Shown: positions 1 to 8,987, counted from the first letter of the stretch. The stretch is DNA of 64,000 nucleotides from Pseudochelatococcus lubricantis (GCF_011762225.1 NZ_JAASQI010000004.1:124001-188000); one strand, 5' to 3'. Numbers and translations: made by a program. Notes: generated by a model from the letters alone, not told the origin.

Positions 1-101
1 TCAAGCTCGTGTCCCAGCGCCGCAAGCTGCTGGACTACGTGAAGGGCAAGGACGAGGGGCGCTACCGCACGCTGATCGGCAGCCTCGGCATCCGCCGCTG
101 A
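1..101 (+). CDS. rpsO: 30S ribosomal protein S15, 3' end (partial)
   Basis: The window opens inside this gene. Thirty-two codons remain, in frame from base 3 to the TGA at 99-101. The peptide ends [17 protein letters not shown], the conserved C-terminus of bacterial S15 (about 89 residues in full), which binds the central domain of 16S rRNA early in 30S assembly. A terminator and then pnp follow, the rpsO-pnp order conserved in Proteobacteria. Identification rests on this tail plus the neighbour; the start lies outside the window. Confidence 0.9.
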   Translation, partial: KLVSQRRKLLDYVKGKDEGRYRTLIGSLGIRR

Positions 102-166
102 GCGGTGCGACGACCCGGCGTCAGGGCGTTATCGCGTTTGTCTCAAGTGGGATGACGACCTGAACA

Positions 167-197
167 CCCGGGGCGCGGCTTGCGTCCCGGGCGTTTT
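167..197 (+). terminator. Rho-independent terminator between rpsO and pnp
   Basis: A 10-bp stem, CCCGGGGCGC (167-176) with GCGTCCCGGG (182-191, one G-U pair), closes a 5-nt loop and is followed by CGTTTT. The U tract is short, so it may be a partial terminator that lets some rpsO transcripts read into pnp. Confidence 0.75.
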
Positions 198-310
198 GTA
201 TAAGAAGGCCGCGAACGACGGTCGCACAATTTTCACGCAATGCCTGTCTGCTAGGGGCGTTGCAATTCAGCCGGAAGACGGCCATGGCAGGATCGCAGGG
301 TGCTTCGGGG

Positions 311-353
311 CATCGGATGGACAAGCGGATACCGCTTTCGGGACAATCCGATG
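311..353. repeat. Interrupted palindrome in the pnp leader
   Basis: The 283 bases between the terminator and pnp hold no gene. They contain this nested palindrome: outer arms CATCGGAT (311-318) and ATCCGATG (346-353), with an inner GCGG-ATA-CCGC hairpin (325-335). On the minus strand it reads like a degenerate copy of the GCATGATCCCGA..GTGG.. element seen after uvrB at 54356. In enterobacteria a leader stem-loop is the RNase III target through which PNPase represses its own mRNA. This structure is in the right place for that role, but the function is inference. Confidence 0.45.
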
Positions 354-480
354 TCCGGACCGGGATGGATGAAGCCTCCTGCCGTCTTGCTCATGGCGTT
401 CCGACCGAGGGCGCAGGGCCGATCCGCGGTCAGGCGCCCGGAACCGTGTCGCGCGATGCGACAAAGCAAGAGAGAAAGAC

Positions 481-2631
481 ATGTTCGATATTCAACGAGA
501 GGAAATCGTCTGGGGCGGCACGAAGCTGACACTTGAGACGGGCCGGATCGCCCGCCAGGCTGACGGTGCCGTGCTCGCCACCCTCGGCGAGACGACAGTG
601 CTTGCGACGGTCGTCGCCGCGAAGGACGTCAAGCCCGGCGTGGACTTCCTGCCGCTCACCGTCAACTATCAGGAAAAGGCCTACGCGGCCGGCCGCATCC
701 CCGGCGGCTATTTCAAGCGCGAGGGGCGCCCGAGCGAGCATGAGACGCTCGTCTCACGCCTCATCGACCGCCCGATCCGCCCCCTCATCGTCGACGGCTG
801 GCGCAACGATACGCAGATCATCGTCACCGTGCTGACGCATGACCTTGAGAACGATCCGGACGTCCTGTCCATGGTGGCGGCATCCGCCGCGCTTACGCTC
901 TCCGGCGTTCCCTTCATGGGGCCGATCGGCGCCGCGCGCGTCGCCTATTCCAAGGGCGAATACACCCTCAACCCGACGCTGGCGCAGCGCGAGGACACCG
1001 AACTCGACCTCGTGGTCTCTGGCACCGCCGACGCGGTTCTGATGGTCGAATCGGAGGCGAAGGAGCTGTCCGAGGAGGTCATGCTCGGCGCCGTCACGTT
1101 CGGCCACAAGGCTTTCCAGCCGGTGATCGACGCAATCATCCGCCTGGCGGAAAAGGCCGCCAAGGAGCCGCGCGAACTCGCCTCCCGGGACCTGTCCGAG
1201 ATCGAGAACGCCGTGCTCGAAATCGCCGAGCAGGAGCTGCGCGCCGCCTACCAGATCGTCGACAAGCAGCAGCGCTATGGCGCCGTCGACGCCGCGAAGG
1301 CCAAGGTGCTCACCGCCCTCACCGGGGGCGAGAACCCGCGTTTCGACACCGAACTCGTCAAGGCCGTGTTCAAGGAAGTGCAGGCGAAGATCGTCCGCTG
1401 GAACATCCTCGACACGGGCGTCCGCATCGATGGCCGCGACGTCAAGACCGTGCGCCCGATTCTGGCGCAGGTCGGCTTCCTGCCGCGCACCCACGGCTCG
1501 GCGCTGTTCACGCGCGGCGAGACGCAGGCGCTGGTGGTGGCGACGCTCGGCACCGGCGACGACGAGCAGCTCATCGACTCGCTGGAAGGCACCCGCAAGC
1601 AAACCTTCCTGCTGCACTACAACTTTCCGCCCTTCTCGGTGGGCGAGACGGGCCGCATCGGCTCGCCCGGCCGGCGCGAGATCGGCCACGGCAAGCTCGC
1701 CTGGCGCGCGGTCCATCCGCTGCTGCCGCCGCACCATGAGTTCCCCTACACGCTGCGCGCGGTCTCGGAGATCACCGAATCGAACGGTTCTTCCTCGATG
1801 GCCACCGTCTGCGGCACGTCGCTCGCGCTGATGGACGCCGGCGTGCCGCTGCGCCGCCCGGTCGCCGGCATCGCCATGGGCCTCATCCTTGAGGGTGAGC
1901 GTTACGCGGTACTGTCCGACATCCTCGGCGACGAGGACCACCTCGGCGACATGGACTTCAAGGTCGCGGGCACGGAAGCGGGCATCACCGCCCTGCAGAT
2001 GGACATCAAGATCGCCGGCATCACCGAGGAGATCATGCGTGTCGCGCTCGACCAGGCGCGCGGCGGCCGCGTCCACATCCTCGGCGAGATGGCGAAGGCG
2101 CTCGCCTCCGCCCGCAACGAACTCGGCGAATACGCGCCGCGCATCGAGACGCTGAAGATCCCGCAGGACAAGATCCGCGAGGTGATCGGCTCGGGCGGCA
2201 AGGTCATCCGCGAGATCGTGGAGAAGACCGGCGCCAAGATCGACATCGCCGACGACGGCACGGTCAAGATCGCCTCGTCCGACACCAAGTCGATCACGGC
2301 GGCGATCAACTGGATCCGCTCCATCGCGGCCGAGCCGGAACTGAACGCCATCTACGAGGGCACCGTCGTCAAGACGGCAGAGTTCGGCGCCTTCGTGAAC
2401 TTCTTCGGTGCCCGCGATGGCCTCGTCCACATCTCGCAGCTCGCTGCCACGCGCGTGGCCAAGGTGACGGACGTCGTCAAGGAAGGCCAGAAGGTCAAGG
2501 TGAAGCTGCTCGGCTTCGACGATCGCGGCAAGGTGCGCCTGTCGATGAAGGCCGTCGACCAGGAAACCGGCGAGGACCTTGAGGCCAAGCAGAAGGCCGA
2601 GGACGACAAGAACGGCGGCAAGGACGACTGA
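481..2631 (+). CDS. pnp: Polyribonucleotide nucleotidyltransferase (PNPase)
   Basis: Phosphorolytic 3'-5' exoribonuclease of the RNA degradosome; it releases nucleoside diphosphates from mRNA and can add tails in reverse. The 716 residues match the usual length. Order: first RNase PH domain (about 12-140), helical linker, second RNase PH domain (about 325-460), a KH domain near 555-615 with the GSGG loop ([14 protein letters not shown]), then an S1 RNA-binding domain (about 621-692) and an acidic, lysine-rich tail. The ATG at 481 is preceded by a purine-rich AAGAGAGAAAGAC. A strong terminator follows at 2663. The long leader with a palindrome suggests post-transcriptional autoregulation (inference). 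Confidence 0.97.
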   Translation: MFDIQREEIVWGGTKLTLETGRIARQADGAVLATLGETTVLATVVAAKDVKPGVDFLPLTVNYQEKAYAAGRIPGGYFKREGRPSEHETLVSRLIDRPIRPLIVDGWRNDTQIIVTVLTHDLENDPDVLSMVAASAALTLSGVPFMGPIGAARVAYSKGEYTLNPTLAQREDTELDLVVSGTADAVLMVESEAKELSEEVMLGAVTFGHKAFQPVIDAIIRLAEKAAKEPRELASRDLSEIENAVLEIAEQELRAAYQIVDKQQRYGAVDAAKAKVLTALTGGENPRFDTELVKAVFKEVQAKIVRWNILDTGVRIDGRDVKTVRPILAQVGFLPRTHGSALFTRGETQALVVATLGTGDDEQLIDSLEGTRKQTFLLHYNFPPFSVGETGRIGSPGRREIGHGKLAWRAVHPLLPPHHEFPYTLRAVSEITESNGSSSMATVCGTSLALMDAGVPLRRPVAGIAMGLILEGERYAVLSDILGDEDHLGDMDFKVAGTEAGITALQMDIKIAGITEEIMRVALDQARGGRVHILGEMAKALASARNELGEYAPRIETLKIPQDKIREVIGSGGKVIREIVEKTGAKIDIADDGTVKIASSDTKSITAAINWIRSIAAEPELNAIYEGTVVKTAEFGAFVNFFGARDGLVHISQLAATRVAKVTDVVKEGQKVKVKLLGFDDRGKVRLSMKAVDQETGEDLEAKQKAEDDKNGGKDD

Positions 2632-2662
2632 TCCCGCCTCGCCTGCCCGTGGCATGAAACCG

Positions 2663-2696
2663 AAAACCCCCGCCGCTCCTGCGCCGGGGGTTTTTT
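2663..2696 (+). terminator. Rho-independent terminator after pnp
   Basis: AAAACCCCCG..CGGGGGTTTTTT hairpin: C/G-rich stem followed by six T residues, about 30 bases after the pnp stop. Textbook form. Confidence 0.9.
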
Positions 2697-2771
2697 GCCG
2701 CTTGCAATCCGGACGCGCCGATCCTAGTTATACATGGACATGATCATAGGCAATATCGTCAGGAGGCTGTC

Positions 2772-3089
2772 ATGAGCGTTCTCGCATCCGAACGGCTGAT
2801 CGTCCCCATCTCGTCGCAGGACAAGCAGCGGGTGGAAGCGCGCGCGCGGGAAATCGGCGTGTCCACGGCCGAATACGTGCGCCGCAGCCTGCAGAACTTC
2901 GATCCGGCCGCGGCCGGCGCGCGGCAGAAGCGCGAGGAGGAAGAGCAGGAGCTGGCGCTGCTGCTGGAGGCGCTGCACACCTCGCGCGCGGCGACGCTTG
3001 CCCAGCTCGACCGCACCGAGGCGGCGCTCGATACCGCGCTCGCCTATTTCGCCGAAAAGAAAGCCGCGGCGGAACAGACCGCCGCCTGA
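2772..3089 (+). CDS. Small ribbon-helix-helix-like, coiled-coil protein
   Basis: This 105-residue protein is not assignable to a named family. The N-terminal 45 residues fit a ribbon-helix-helix pattern: a short strand (RLIVPIS), a charged helix (DKQRVEARAREIG), a turn, and a second helix (STAEYVRRSLQNF). The rest, from about residue 50, is a long Glu/Gln/Ala-rich helix likely to form a coiled coil. The ATG is preceded by a strong AGGAGG (2761-2766). It is followed 79 bases downstream by a second small helical protein, so the two may form a unit. A DNA-binding or antitoxin-like role is possible from the fold, but no toxin is recognisable next to it. Confidence 0.75.
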   Translation: MSVLASERLIVPISSQDKQRVEARAREIGVSTAEYVRRSLQNFDPAAAGARQKREEEEQELALLLEALHTSRAATLAQLDRTEAALDTALAYFAEKKAAAEQTAA

Positions 3090-3125
3090 GCGCCGATCCG
3101 GAGTCCGTCAGCGTATTCCGATCGG

Positions 3126-3158
3126 CCAGACGATTCCATCCACCCGGAAAGCGCTCCA
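3126..3158 (+). repeat. Degenerate GATTCCATC..GGAAAGCGCTC repeat
   Basis: ACGATTCCATCC followed by CGGAAAGCGCTCC matches, with changes, the 59997-60033 element (GATTCCATCTGATCGGAAAGCGCTC). It sits in the gap between the two small genes and ends at the CAGGAG that serves as the ribosome binding site of the next gene. Confidence 0.5.
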
Positions 3159-3168
3159 GGAGCATGTC

Positions 3169-3393
3169 ATGAGCACGTTGCGCGATGCGATGGCGGCGAT
3201 CCGCTCCATCATCCTGATCGAGGAGCGGGTCAGGCAGCAGGGCGAAAAGGTCGAGAAGCTCGCCAACCACGTCGTCGACATCGACCGGCGGCTGCTGCGC
3301 GTGGAGACCGTGATCGACCTCGCGCTCGACCGGCGCGGCGGTGGACGGCCCCGCATCGGCTATGGCCCGGCGGACGACGATCCGCGGGCGTAA
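3169..3393 (+). CDS. Small coiled-coil protein of unknown function
   Basis: A 74-residue protein starting at the ATG at 3169, chosen because CAGGAG lies six bases upstream (3158-3163). An open frame continues upstream to 2998 but overlaps the preceding gene and has no signal. Residues 1-55 are helical and heptad-like (EERVRQQGEKVEKLANHV), and the tail is rich in Arg, Gly and Asp. No catalytic motif or signal peptide is visible. It resembles short helical proteins often annotated as hypothetical in rhizobia, though I cannot name a family. It probably shares a transcript with the preceding small gene. Confidence 0.65.
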   Translation: MSTLRDAMAAIRSIILIEERVRQQGEKVEKLANHVVDIDRRLLRVETVIDLALDRRGGGRPRIGYGPADDDPRA

Positions 3394-3618
3394 CCCCGCT
3401 TTTCCGGCCTCCCGGCCTCTCTTTCCGAATGCTGTGCGCCAATCACGAGTCTTGTTCTAAACTGCCCTTCGCCTGTGCTACAGCAGGCGCAAACGCGGGT
3501 TTCGCATCGGGATGCGCGGCCCGCCACCGGATTGCCGCGTTGATCCTGTCCGGTACGCGACGACCTCAATGGTGCCAGCAGCTTCGCCTGCCGGCAGCGA
3601 CTCGCAGGTGGGACACGA

Positions 3619-4692
3619 ATGAATCCGCAGTTTCCCGAATCGACGTCCGGCGCCGCCGGTCCGGTTTCCGCCGACGCCCGGCCGGATAACGCCGTCTCCG
3701 ACTCGCAACGCCGGCGCGAGCGGGCGCAGGCGATGATCCGCCGCCGGCAGCGCTGGCAGATGCTGGGTGCGCTGCTCAGCGCGGCCATCTTCCTCGCCGC
3801 CCTCGTCGCCCTGTGGCATCTGGCGCACGAGGTGGACGCGGCGCAGCTTCGCGATGCGCTGGCGTCCGCCAGCCTGCGCCAGATCGGTCTCGCGGCCCTG
3901 TTCACGGTCATCAGCTACAGCCTGCTGACGGGCTACGATTTCCTCGCGTTGCGGCAGCTGGGCGAGCGCATCGCCTATCACATCACGGCGCTCGCCTCCT
4001 TCACGAGCTACGCGGTGAGCTTCACGCTCGGCTTTCCCGTGGTGACGTCCGGCACCGTGCGGTACTGGATCTATTCGCCCAAGGGCCTGAAGGCGTGGAA
4101 GATCGCCTCGCTCACCGTCATCGCCGGCATCACCTTCTGGCTCGGCATGGGCTGCGTGCTGGCGTGGAGCCTGCTCCGCGAGGCGCCGGCGCTGAGCGGC
4201 CTCCTCTATCTGCGCCCGTCCGTCATTCAGCTCACGGGCGCGGGTGTGCTGGCGGTGCTCATTGGCTACTTCGTCTGGGTATCACTGAAGCGGCGCGCCG
4301 TGATCGTTCGCGGCTGGCGGCTGGACCTGCCGGGCTTCCGCCTGTCGCTGGGGCAGACGCTGCTCGGCGCGGGCGACGTCTGCGCGAGCGCCGCCGTGCT
4401 GTTCGTGCTGCTGCCCGGCGGCCACGGCATCAGCTTCGAGACGTTTCTGGCGATCTACGTGCTCGCCTGCATGCTGGGCATCGTAAGCCATTCGCCGGGC
4501 GGGCTCGGCGTGTTCGAGGCCACCATGCTGATCGCCCTTTCGCAACTCTCGCGCGAGGGTGTGCTGGGCGCGGTGCTACTGTTCCGCCTGTTCTACTATC
4601 TCATCCCCTTCGTGCTGGCGCTGATCCTGCTCGCGCTGCACGGCGGCTGGTCGCGCTTAAACAGGAAGTCCGCGCGCACGCGGACCTCCTGA
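3619..4692 (+). CDS. MprF-type multi-pass membrane protein (lysylphosphatidylglycerol synthase TM family)
   Basis: This 357-residue inner-membrane protein has about eight hydrophobic segments after a basic, soluble N-terminus (RRRERAQAM near 34-42). The motif SHSPGGLGVFEATML near residue 295 is the signature of the MprF/YbhN transmembrane family. MprF itself adds a cytosolic aminoacyl-transferase domain after this region. Here the protein stops after the membrane part, so it cannot by itself synthesise lysyl-phosphatidylglycerol, and a flippase-like lipid role is inferred. It ends eight bases before the convergent quinone reductase. The 225 bases upstream carry no other feature I can support. 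Confidence 0.8.
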   Translation: MNPQFPESTSGAAGPVSADARPDNAVSDSQRRRERAQAMIRRRQRWQMLGALLSAAIFLAALVALWHLAHEVDAAQLRDALASASLRQIGLAALFTVISYSLLTGYDFLALRQLGERIAYHITALASFTSYAVSFTLGFPVVTSGTVRYWIYSPKGLKAWKIASLTVIAGITFWLGMGCVLAWSLLREAPALSGLLYLRPSVIQLTGAGVLAVLIGYFVWVSLKRRAVIVRGWRLDLPGFRLSLGQTLLGAGDVCASAAVLFVLLPGGHGISFETFLAIYVLACMLGIVSHSPGGLGVFEATMLIALSQLSREGVLGAVLLFRLFYYLIPFVLALILLALHGGWSRLNRKSARTRTS

Positions 4693-4700
4693 GCGACATC

Positions 4701-5672
4701 TCACGGCAGCAGGACGGTCGCGCCGGTGGTCTTGCGGCTCGCCAGCGCCCGATGCGCGTCAGCGGCCTCCCGCAGGGGAAAGCGGGCGTTCACGGCGATG
4801 TTCACCTTGCCGCCGCCGATCACTCCGAAGAGGTTCTCCGCCTGTTCGAGCAACGTCTCGCGGTGCGCCGTATAGACGTTGAGCGTCGGCCGCGTGGCGT
4901 AGAGCGAGCCTTTCTGGCTGAGCAGCAGGATGTCGAACGCCTCGATCACGCCCGAGGCATTGCCGAAGCTGACGAACAGCCCCAGCGGCCGGAGCGTGTC
5001 GAGGGAGGCCGGGAACGTGGCCTTGCCCACGCCGTCGTAGACGACGTCGACGCCCCTGCCCTCCGTGATCTCACGCACGCGGGCGACGAAATCCTCCTTC
5101 GTGTAGTCGATGACATGGTCAGCGCCGTTGGCGCGGGCCAGCTCCACCTTTTCCGGCGAGCCGGCCGTGCCGATGACCGTGGCGCCGATCAGCTTCGCCC
5201 ACTGGGTCAGGATGAGGCCGACGCCGCCCGCCGCCGCATGGATCAGGATGGTATGGCCGGGCTCGACCTTGAAGGTGCGGTGCAGCAGATATTCCGCCGT
5301 CAGGCCCTTGAGCAGGCTGCCCGCCGCCGTCTCGAAGCCGATGGAGCCCGGGAGCTTCACGACGCTCTTCGCCGGCACCACCGTGCGCTCGGCATAGGCG
5401 CCGAGCGTGTGGGTGTAGGCGACGCGGTCGCCAGGAACGAACTCGTCGACGCCCTCCCCGACTGCCTCGATCTCGCCCGCCGCCTCGTTGCCCAGCACGA
5501 AGGGCAGTTGCGGCGCCTTGTAGACGCCGGAGCGGAAGTAGGTATCGATATAGTTCACCCCCACCGCCTTGTTGGCGACGAGCACCTCGCCGGGACCCGG
5601 CTGGCGGACGGGAACGGTTTCGAACGACAGGACCTCCGGTCCGCCGTAAGCATGGACGACGATGGCGTTCAA
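4701..5672 (-). CDS. NADPH:quinone oxidoreductase (zinc-independent MDR family)
   Basis: Reduces quinones with NADPH in the cytoplasm. The 323-residue length and layout are those of the Qor branch of medium-chain dehydrogenases: GroES-like N-terminal half with GNEAAGEIEAVGEGV, then a Rossmann domain with the AAAGGVG nucleotide loop near residue 147. The zinc-binding cysteines of alcohol dehydrogenases are absent, as expected for Qor. It converges on the membrane protein gene and diverges from the UbiH-type gene; the 208-base gap at 5673-5880 must hold both promoters. Physiological substrate unknown. Confidence 0.88.
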   Translation of the reverse strand: MNAIVVHAYGGPEVLSFETVPVRQPGPGEVLVANKAVGVNYIDTYFRSGVYKAPQLPFVLGNEAAGEIEAVGEGVDEFVPGDRVAYTHTLGAYAERTVVPAKSVVKLPGSIGFETAAGSLLKGLTAEYLLHRTFKVEPGHTILIHAAAGGVGLILTQWAKLIGATVIGTAGSPEKVELARANGADHVIDYTKEDFVARVREITEGRGVDVVYDGVGKATFPASLDTLRPLGLFVSFGNASGVIEAFDILLLSQKGSLYATRPTLNVYTAHRETLLEQAENLFGVIGGGKVNIAVNARFPLREAADAHRALASRKTTGATVLLP

Positions 5673-5880
5673 GGCGCTACTCCTTCATTCAGGTCGCTGA
5701 AACGACAGATTTTATAGCTTGCGCGTCGAGAGTAAGCCCGGGGCCGTCCGTATGCCAGCCATTTCGGCTTGCGGATGCGGCAAGCTGTATTGACGCAAAT
5801 GTTTGCCCGGCGTGCATCCAGAGGTTATGCAGATTTCGGAGAATGCGGCCACAGCCGGCGAACGAGCACGGAGACGACAC

Positions 5881-7149
5881 ATGGCGGCGGATTTCGACAT
5901 CATCGTCGCGGGCGCGGGGCCCGCCGGCATGGCTACGGCCATCGCGCTGGCGGGAGAGGGATTCGCCACCGCCCTGGTCGGCGAGGCGGGCGCGCCGCGG
6001 GACGGGCGCACCGTGGCGCTGCTCGACGGTTCGGTACGCTTCCTGACGGCTATCGGCGTGTGGGAGCGCATCGCCCCCGACGCCGCGCCGATGACGCATA
6101 TGCGCATCGTGGACGCCACCGGCAGCCTGTTCCGCCCGCCGCCGGTCAGCTTCTCGTCGCGCGAGATCGGCCTCGACGCCTTCGGCCACAATGTCGAGAA
6201 CGTCAGGCTCGTCGCCCACCTGGCGGAGGCTGCGGCGGCGCGCGAAAACCTCACGCTCCTGCCCGCCCGGGTGGCTGGCTTCGCTGCCACGGAGGAGGCT
6301 GCCACGGTCACGCTGGAGGACGGACGGCGAATCGGCGCCCGCCTCGCGGTGGGGGCTGAGGGCCGCCATTCGCCGCTGCGCCGCGCGGCGGGGATCGGCA
6401 CGCGGACATGGGCCTATCCGCAGACGGCGGTCACCGCCATCCTCGCGCATGCGCGCGACCACGGCGGCGCCTCCACGGAGTTCCACACGCGCGCCGGGCC
6501 GTTCACGCTGGTGCCGTTACCGGGACGGGTGTCGAGCCTCGTATGGGTCAACCGCCCGCAGGACGCCGAACGCCTCGCGGCGCTCGACGACGACTCCTTC
6601 GCCCGCGCGGTCGAGGAACAGGCGCAAAGCCTGCTCGGTGCCATGCGGGTCGCCGGGCCGCGCGGCGCGGTGCCCCTGTCGGGCATGAGCCCGACGGCGC
6701 TCACGGCGCGGCGGCTGGCACTGGTCGGCGAGGCCGCGCACGTCTTCCCGCCCATCGGCGCGCAGGGGCTGAACCTCGGCCTGCGTGACGGCGCGGCACT
6801 GCACGACGCTGTCGTGGACGCGCGCGCGAACGGCGTCGACATCGGCGCGGCGCGTGTGCTGGAGCGCTTCGGGCGCGGACGCAGGGTGGATACGGCGCTG
6901 CGCACCAACGCCATCGACCTGCTGAACCGCACGCTGCTCGCCGATATGCTGCCGGCGGACCTGCTGCGAGGCGCGGGCCTGCTGACGCTGGGCCTGATCG
7001 GACCTCTGCGGCGCGCCGTGATGCGCGAGGGCCTGACGCCCGGCCTCAACACGCCGCGACAGATGCGGCGTCCCGCACGCGAGGGGGCTGGAGCGGGCGG
7101 CGCCGAAATGGTATCCCCGATGCCGGATCAACATCGGAATCACGCATGA
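5881..7149 (+). CDS. UbiH/UbiF/COQ6-family FAD-dependent hydroxylase
   Basis: Flavoprotein monooxygenase of the family that hydroxylates the ubiquinone precursor ring. The 422 residues begin with the FAD-binding GAGPAG motif (DFDIIVAGAGPAGMAT) and carry the second FAD motif GEAAHVFPPIGAQGLNLGLRDG near residue 285. I chose the ATG at 5881, which follows GGAGACGACAC; an in-frame ATG at 5827 would add an unconserved 18-residue leader. Its stop overlaps the hpt start as ATGA (7146-7149), implying translational coupling. Which ring position it hydroxylates cannot be told from sequence. Confidence 0.87.
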   Translation: MAADFDIIVAGAGPAGMATAIALAGEGFATALVGEAGAPRDGRTVALLDGSVRFLTAIGVWERIAPDAAPMTHMRIVDATGSLFRPPPVSFSSREIGLDAFGHNVENVRLVAHLAEAAAARENLTLLPARVAGFAATEEAATVTLEDGRRIGARLAVGAEGRHSPLRRAAGIGTRTWAYPQTAVTAILAHARDHGGASTEFHTRAGPFTLVPLPGRVSSLVWVNRPQDAERLAALDDDSFARAVEEQAQSLLGAMRVAGPRGAVPLSGMSPTALTARRLALVGEAAHVFPPIGAQGLNLGLRDGAALHDAVVDARANGVDIGAARVLERFGRGRRVDTALRTNAIDLLNRTLLADMLPADLLRGAGLLTLGLIGPLRRAVMREGLTPGLNTPRQMRRPAREGAGAGGAEMVSPMPDQHRNHA

Positions 7150-7688
7150 ACCAGTCCGTGCGCATCAGGCCCCTGTTCGGCGAAACAGAGATCGCCGCCC
7201 GCAACGAAGAGATCGCACGCGACATCGCGGCGATACAGCCGCGTCACCTGCTGGTCGTCGCCGTGCTGAAGGGCAGCTTCATGTTCGCGGCCGATCTCAT
7301 CCGCGCCCTCCACCGCGCCGGACTGGCGCCGCAGGTGGAGTTCATCCAGCTCTCCAGCTACAAGGACGGGCTGGTGTCTTCGGGCACCGTCACGATCGTC
7401 AAGGATATCGACAGCGACGTCGTGGGGCGCGATGTCCTGCTGCTCGACGACATCCTCGAATCGGGCCGCACGCTGGCCTTCGCCAAGGATCTGCTGGTGG
7501 CGCGCGGCGCGCGGCGGGTGCTGTCCGCCGTGCTGCTGGAAAAGCCGAACAAGCGCGCCACCGCCATCCACCCCGATTTCGTCGGCTTCACCTGCCCCGA
7601 TCTCTTTGTCGTCGGCTACGGCATGGACGCCGCCCATTCCTTCAGGCAATTGCCGTATATCGGCGTTATCGAAAAGAGCGAAACCTGA
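7146..7688 (+). CDS. hpt: Hypoxanthine phosphoribosyltransferase
   Basis: Purine salvage enzyme converting hypoxanthine (and usually guanine) plus PRPP to IMP/GMP. At 180 residues it has the expected length. The PRPP-binding loop VLLLDDILESGRTL lies near 98-111, the substrate-proximal VLKGSFMF near 40-47, and the base-specifying KPNK..I..DFVGF segment follows. It overlaps the preceding hydroxylase by four bases and is two bases from the response regulator, so the three are co-transcribed. Confidence 0.93.
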   Translation: MNQSVRIRPLFGETEIAARNEEIARDIAAIQPRHLLVVAVLKGSFMFAADLIRALHRAGLAPQVEFIQLSSYKDGLVSSGTVTIVKDIDSDVVGRDVLLLDDILESGRTLAFAKDLLVARGARRVLSAVLLEKPNKRATAIHPDFVGFTCPDLFVVGYGMDAAHSFRQLPYIGVIEKSET

Positions 7689-7690
7689 CC

Positions 7691-8050
7691 ATGGCGCGCA
7701 TCCTGCTTGTGGACGACGAGGCGAGCGTGCGCGGCTTTCTGAAGCGCGGGCTGGAACTCGACGGCCATGACGTCGAAACCGCCGGCGACGGCGCGGAGGG
7801 ACTCGACACGCTGACGGCGGCGCGCGGTGCGTTCGACCTGCTGCTCACCGACGTGCGCATGCCCCTGATGGACGGCATCGCGCTGGCGCAGGAAGCGGCG
7901 GCCCAGTGGCCGGACCTCGTGATCCTGATCATGACCGGCTACTCCGACCAGCACGAACGCGCGCAGGGTCTCACGAATCTCGCCGGCATCCTGCTGAAAC
8001 CGTTTACGCTCGGCGAGCTGCGCGCCCATGTCGCGCAGGCGCTGGGCTGA
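7691..8050 (+). CDS. Single-domain response regulator (CpdR-like)
   Basis: A 119-residue stand-alone receiver domain without an output domain. Visible: the acidic pair VDDE (residues 7-10), the phospho-acceptor Asp in LLLTDVRMPLMDG (near 57), the MTGY threonine and the KPF lysine near 104. Single-domain receivers of this type include CpdR, which steers ClpXP proteolysis in the alphaproteobacterial cell cycle and is dephosphorylated or phosphorylated through CckA-ChpT. CckA is encoded 14 kb away. The assignment to CpdR rather than another single-domain receiver is tentative. It probably belongs to the hpt operon. Confidence 0.85.
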   Translation: MARILLVDDEASVRGFLKRGLELDGHDVETAGDGAEGLDTLTAARGAFDLLLTDVRMPLMDGIALAQEAAAQWPDLVILIMTGYSDQHERAQGLTNLAGILLKPFTLGELRAHVAQALG

Positions 8051-8116
8051 AGATGCCGGGCAGACGCCAGCCCGCATGTGCGGAAAGGCACCCGCGCACC
8101 TGCTTTGGCGGAGCCT

Positions 8117-8131
8117 TTAGCGTTCGCTTAA
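8117..8131 (+). promoter_or_regulatory. Near-match to a CtrA box (weak)
   Basis: TTAG-CGTTCGC-TTAA differs by one base from TTAA-N7-TTAA and lies about 95 bases before the start of the peptidoglycan-binding protein. A one-mismatch hit is expected about once by chance in a window of this size and composition, so this is recorded only as a candidate. Confidence 0.25.
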
Positions 8132-8224
8132 GCCTGCCATGCCATAATTGCCGTGTTGGAATTATCCCGTTCGCGGACCCGCCACCGGTTGGCAGCCCGC
8201 CCGGCAGAGGAAACGATCAGACCC

Positions 8225-8980
8225 GTGCGTGAAGCTCTCGCCCGTTCAGATTTCGACGCCGTCAGGCGCGCGCCCGCGCCCAAGCGCGTGCGAGGACCGG
8301 CGACACCTGTTTCCCGCGCTCCGGACGAGCGCCGCGCGCCACGCGCCACCGCGCCGGAACCACCTGTGCTGACGGCGTTCCTGCGCGACATTTCGGGGCT
8401 CGCGGCCTCGGCTGTCGTCGGCGCGTTCAGGCGCTATCCGGCGGCGCTCGGCGGTGGCCTGACGGGAGCTGTGCTGGCCGTGTCGATCATCGTCAATGCC
8501 GCCTTCCTGCAGGAAGGCACGCACCCCTCGCCGCTTTTCGGTGAGAACAGGGCCGATGCGCCCGCGCAACCCGCGCCCAAGCCTGCTTCCGCCGCCCGGA
8601 CTCCCGCGCAGGCGCCCCGCCCTCCCGCGCCGCGCCCGGCCGGCACGGCGGAGGCGGCCGTGCAGCCGCAGCCGCCGCGACGGAATGAAGCAGCGGCCGC
8701 CGCACCCGCCGTCGCGGCGCCGACCTCGGACGACGCCATCGCGCACCTCCTCGCCACGGGCGCGCCGCCGCGCGAGGCGAAACCAGCGGGCGTGCTCGGC
8801 GTGCAGAAGGCGCTCGTCAAGCTCGGCTACGCTATCACGGCGGACGGGCTGATGGGCCCCGCCACGCGGCAGGCGATCATGGCGTTCGAGAAGCTGGAAG
8901 GGTTGCCGCAGACGGGCGATCCGGCAACCACGGGCATGCGCAGGGCGCTGGCTGTGGCCGCGGGCACGGCGCTGGACTGA
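8225..8980 (+). CDS. Membrane-anchored peptidoglycan-binding domain protein
   Basis: A 251-residue envelope protein: a basic cytoplasmic N-terminus (1-70), one membrane segment (about 72-94, ALGGGLTGAVLAVSIIVNAAF), a long Ala/Pro-rich periplasmic linker, and a C-terminal PG_binding_1 domain (about 180-245: VQKALVKLGYAITADGLMGPATRQAI). The frame is open from a GTG at 8153. I prefer the GTG at 8225 because GAGGAA precedes it and the region before looks like a promoter (TTAG..TTAAG, CATAATT). It is likely to link the inner membrane to the cell wall. murJ, also a wall gene, begins seven bases after its stop. Confidence 0.8.
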   Translation: MREALARSDFDAVRRAPAPKRVRGPATPVSRAPDERRAPRATAPEPPVLTAFLRDISGLAASAVVGAFRRYPAALGGGLTGAVLAVSIIVNAAFLQEGTHPSPLFGENRADAPAQPAPKPASAARTPAQAPRPPAPRPAGTAEAAVQPQPPRRNEAAAAAPAVAAPTSDDAIAHLLATGAPPREAKPAGVLGVQKALVKLGYAITADGLMGPATRQAIMAFEKLEGLPQTGDPATTGMRRALAVAAGTALD

Positions 8981-8987
8981 GATACCG

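Noticed and set aside
754-2655. A 633-codon open frame on the minus strand opposite pnp
   Set aside because: Antisense shadow of pnp; composition is His/Arg/Asp-rich and without motifs.
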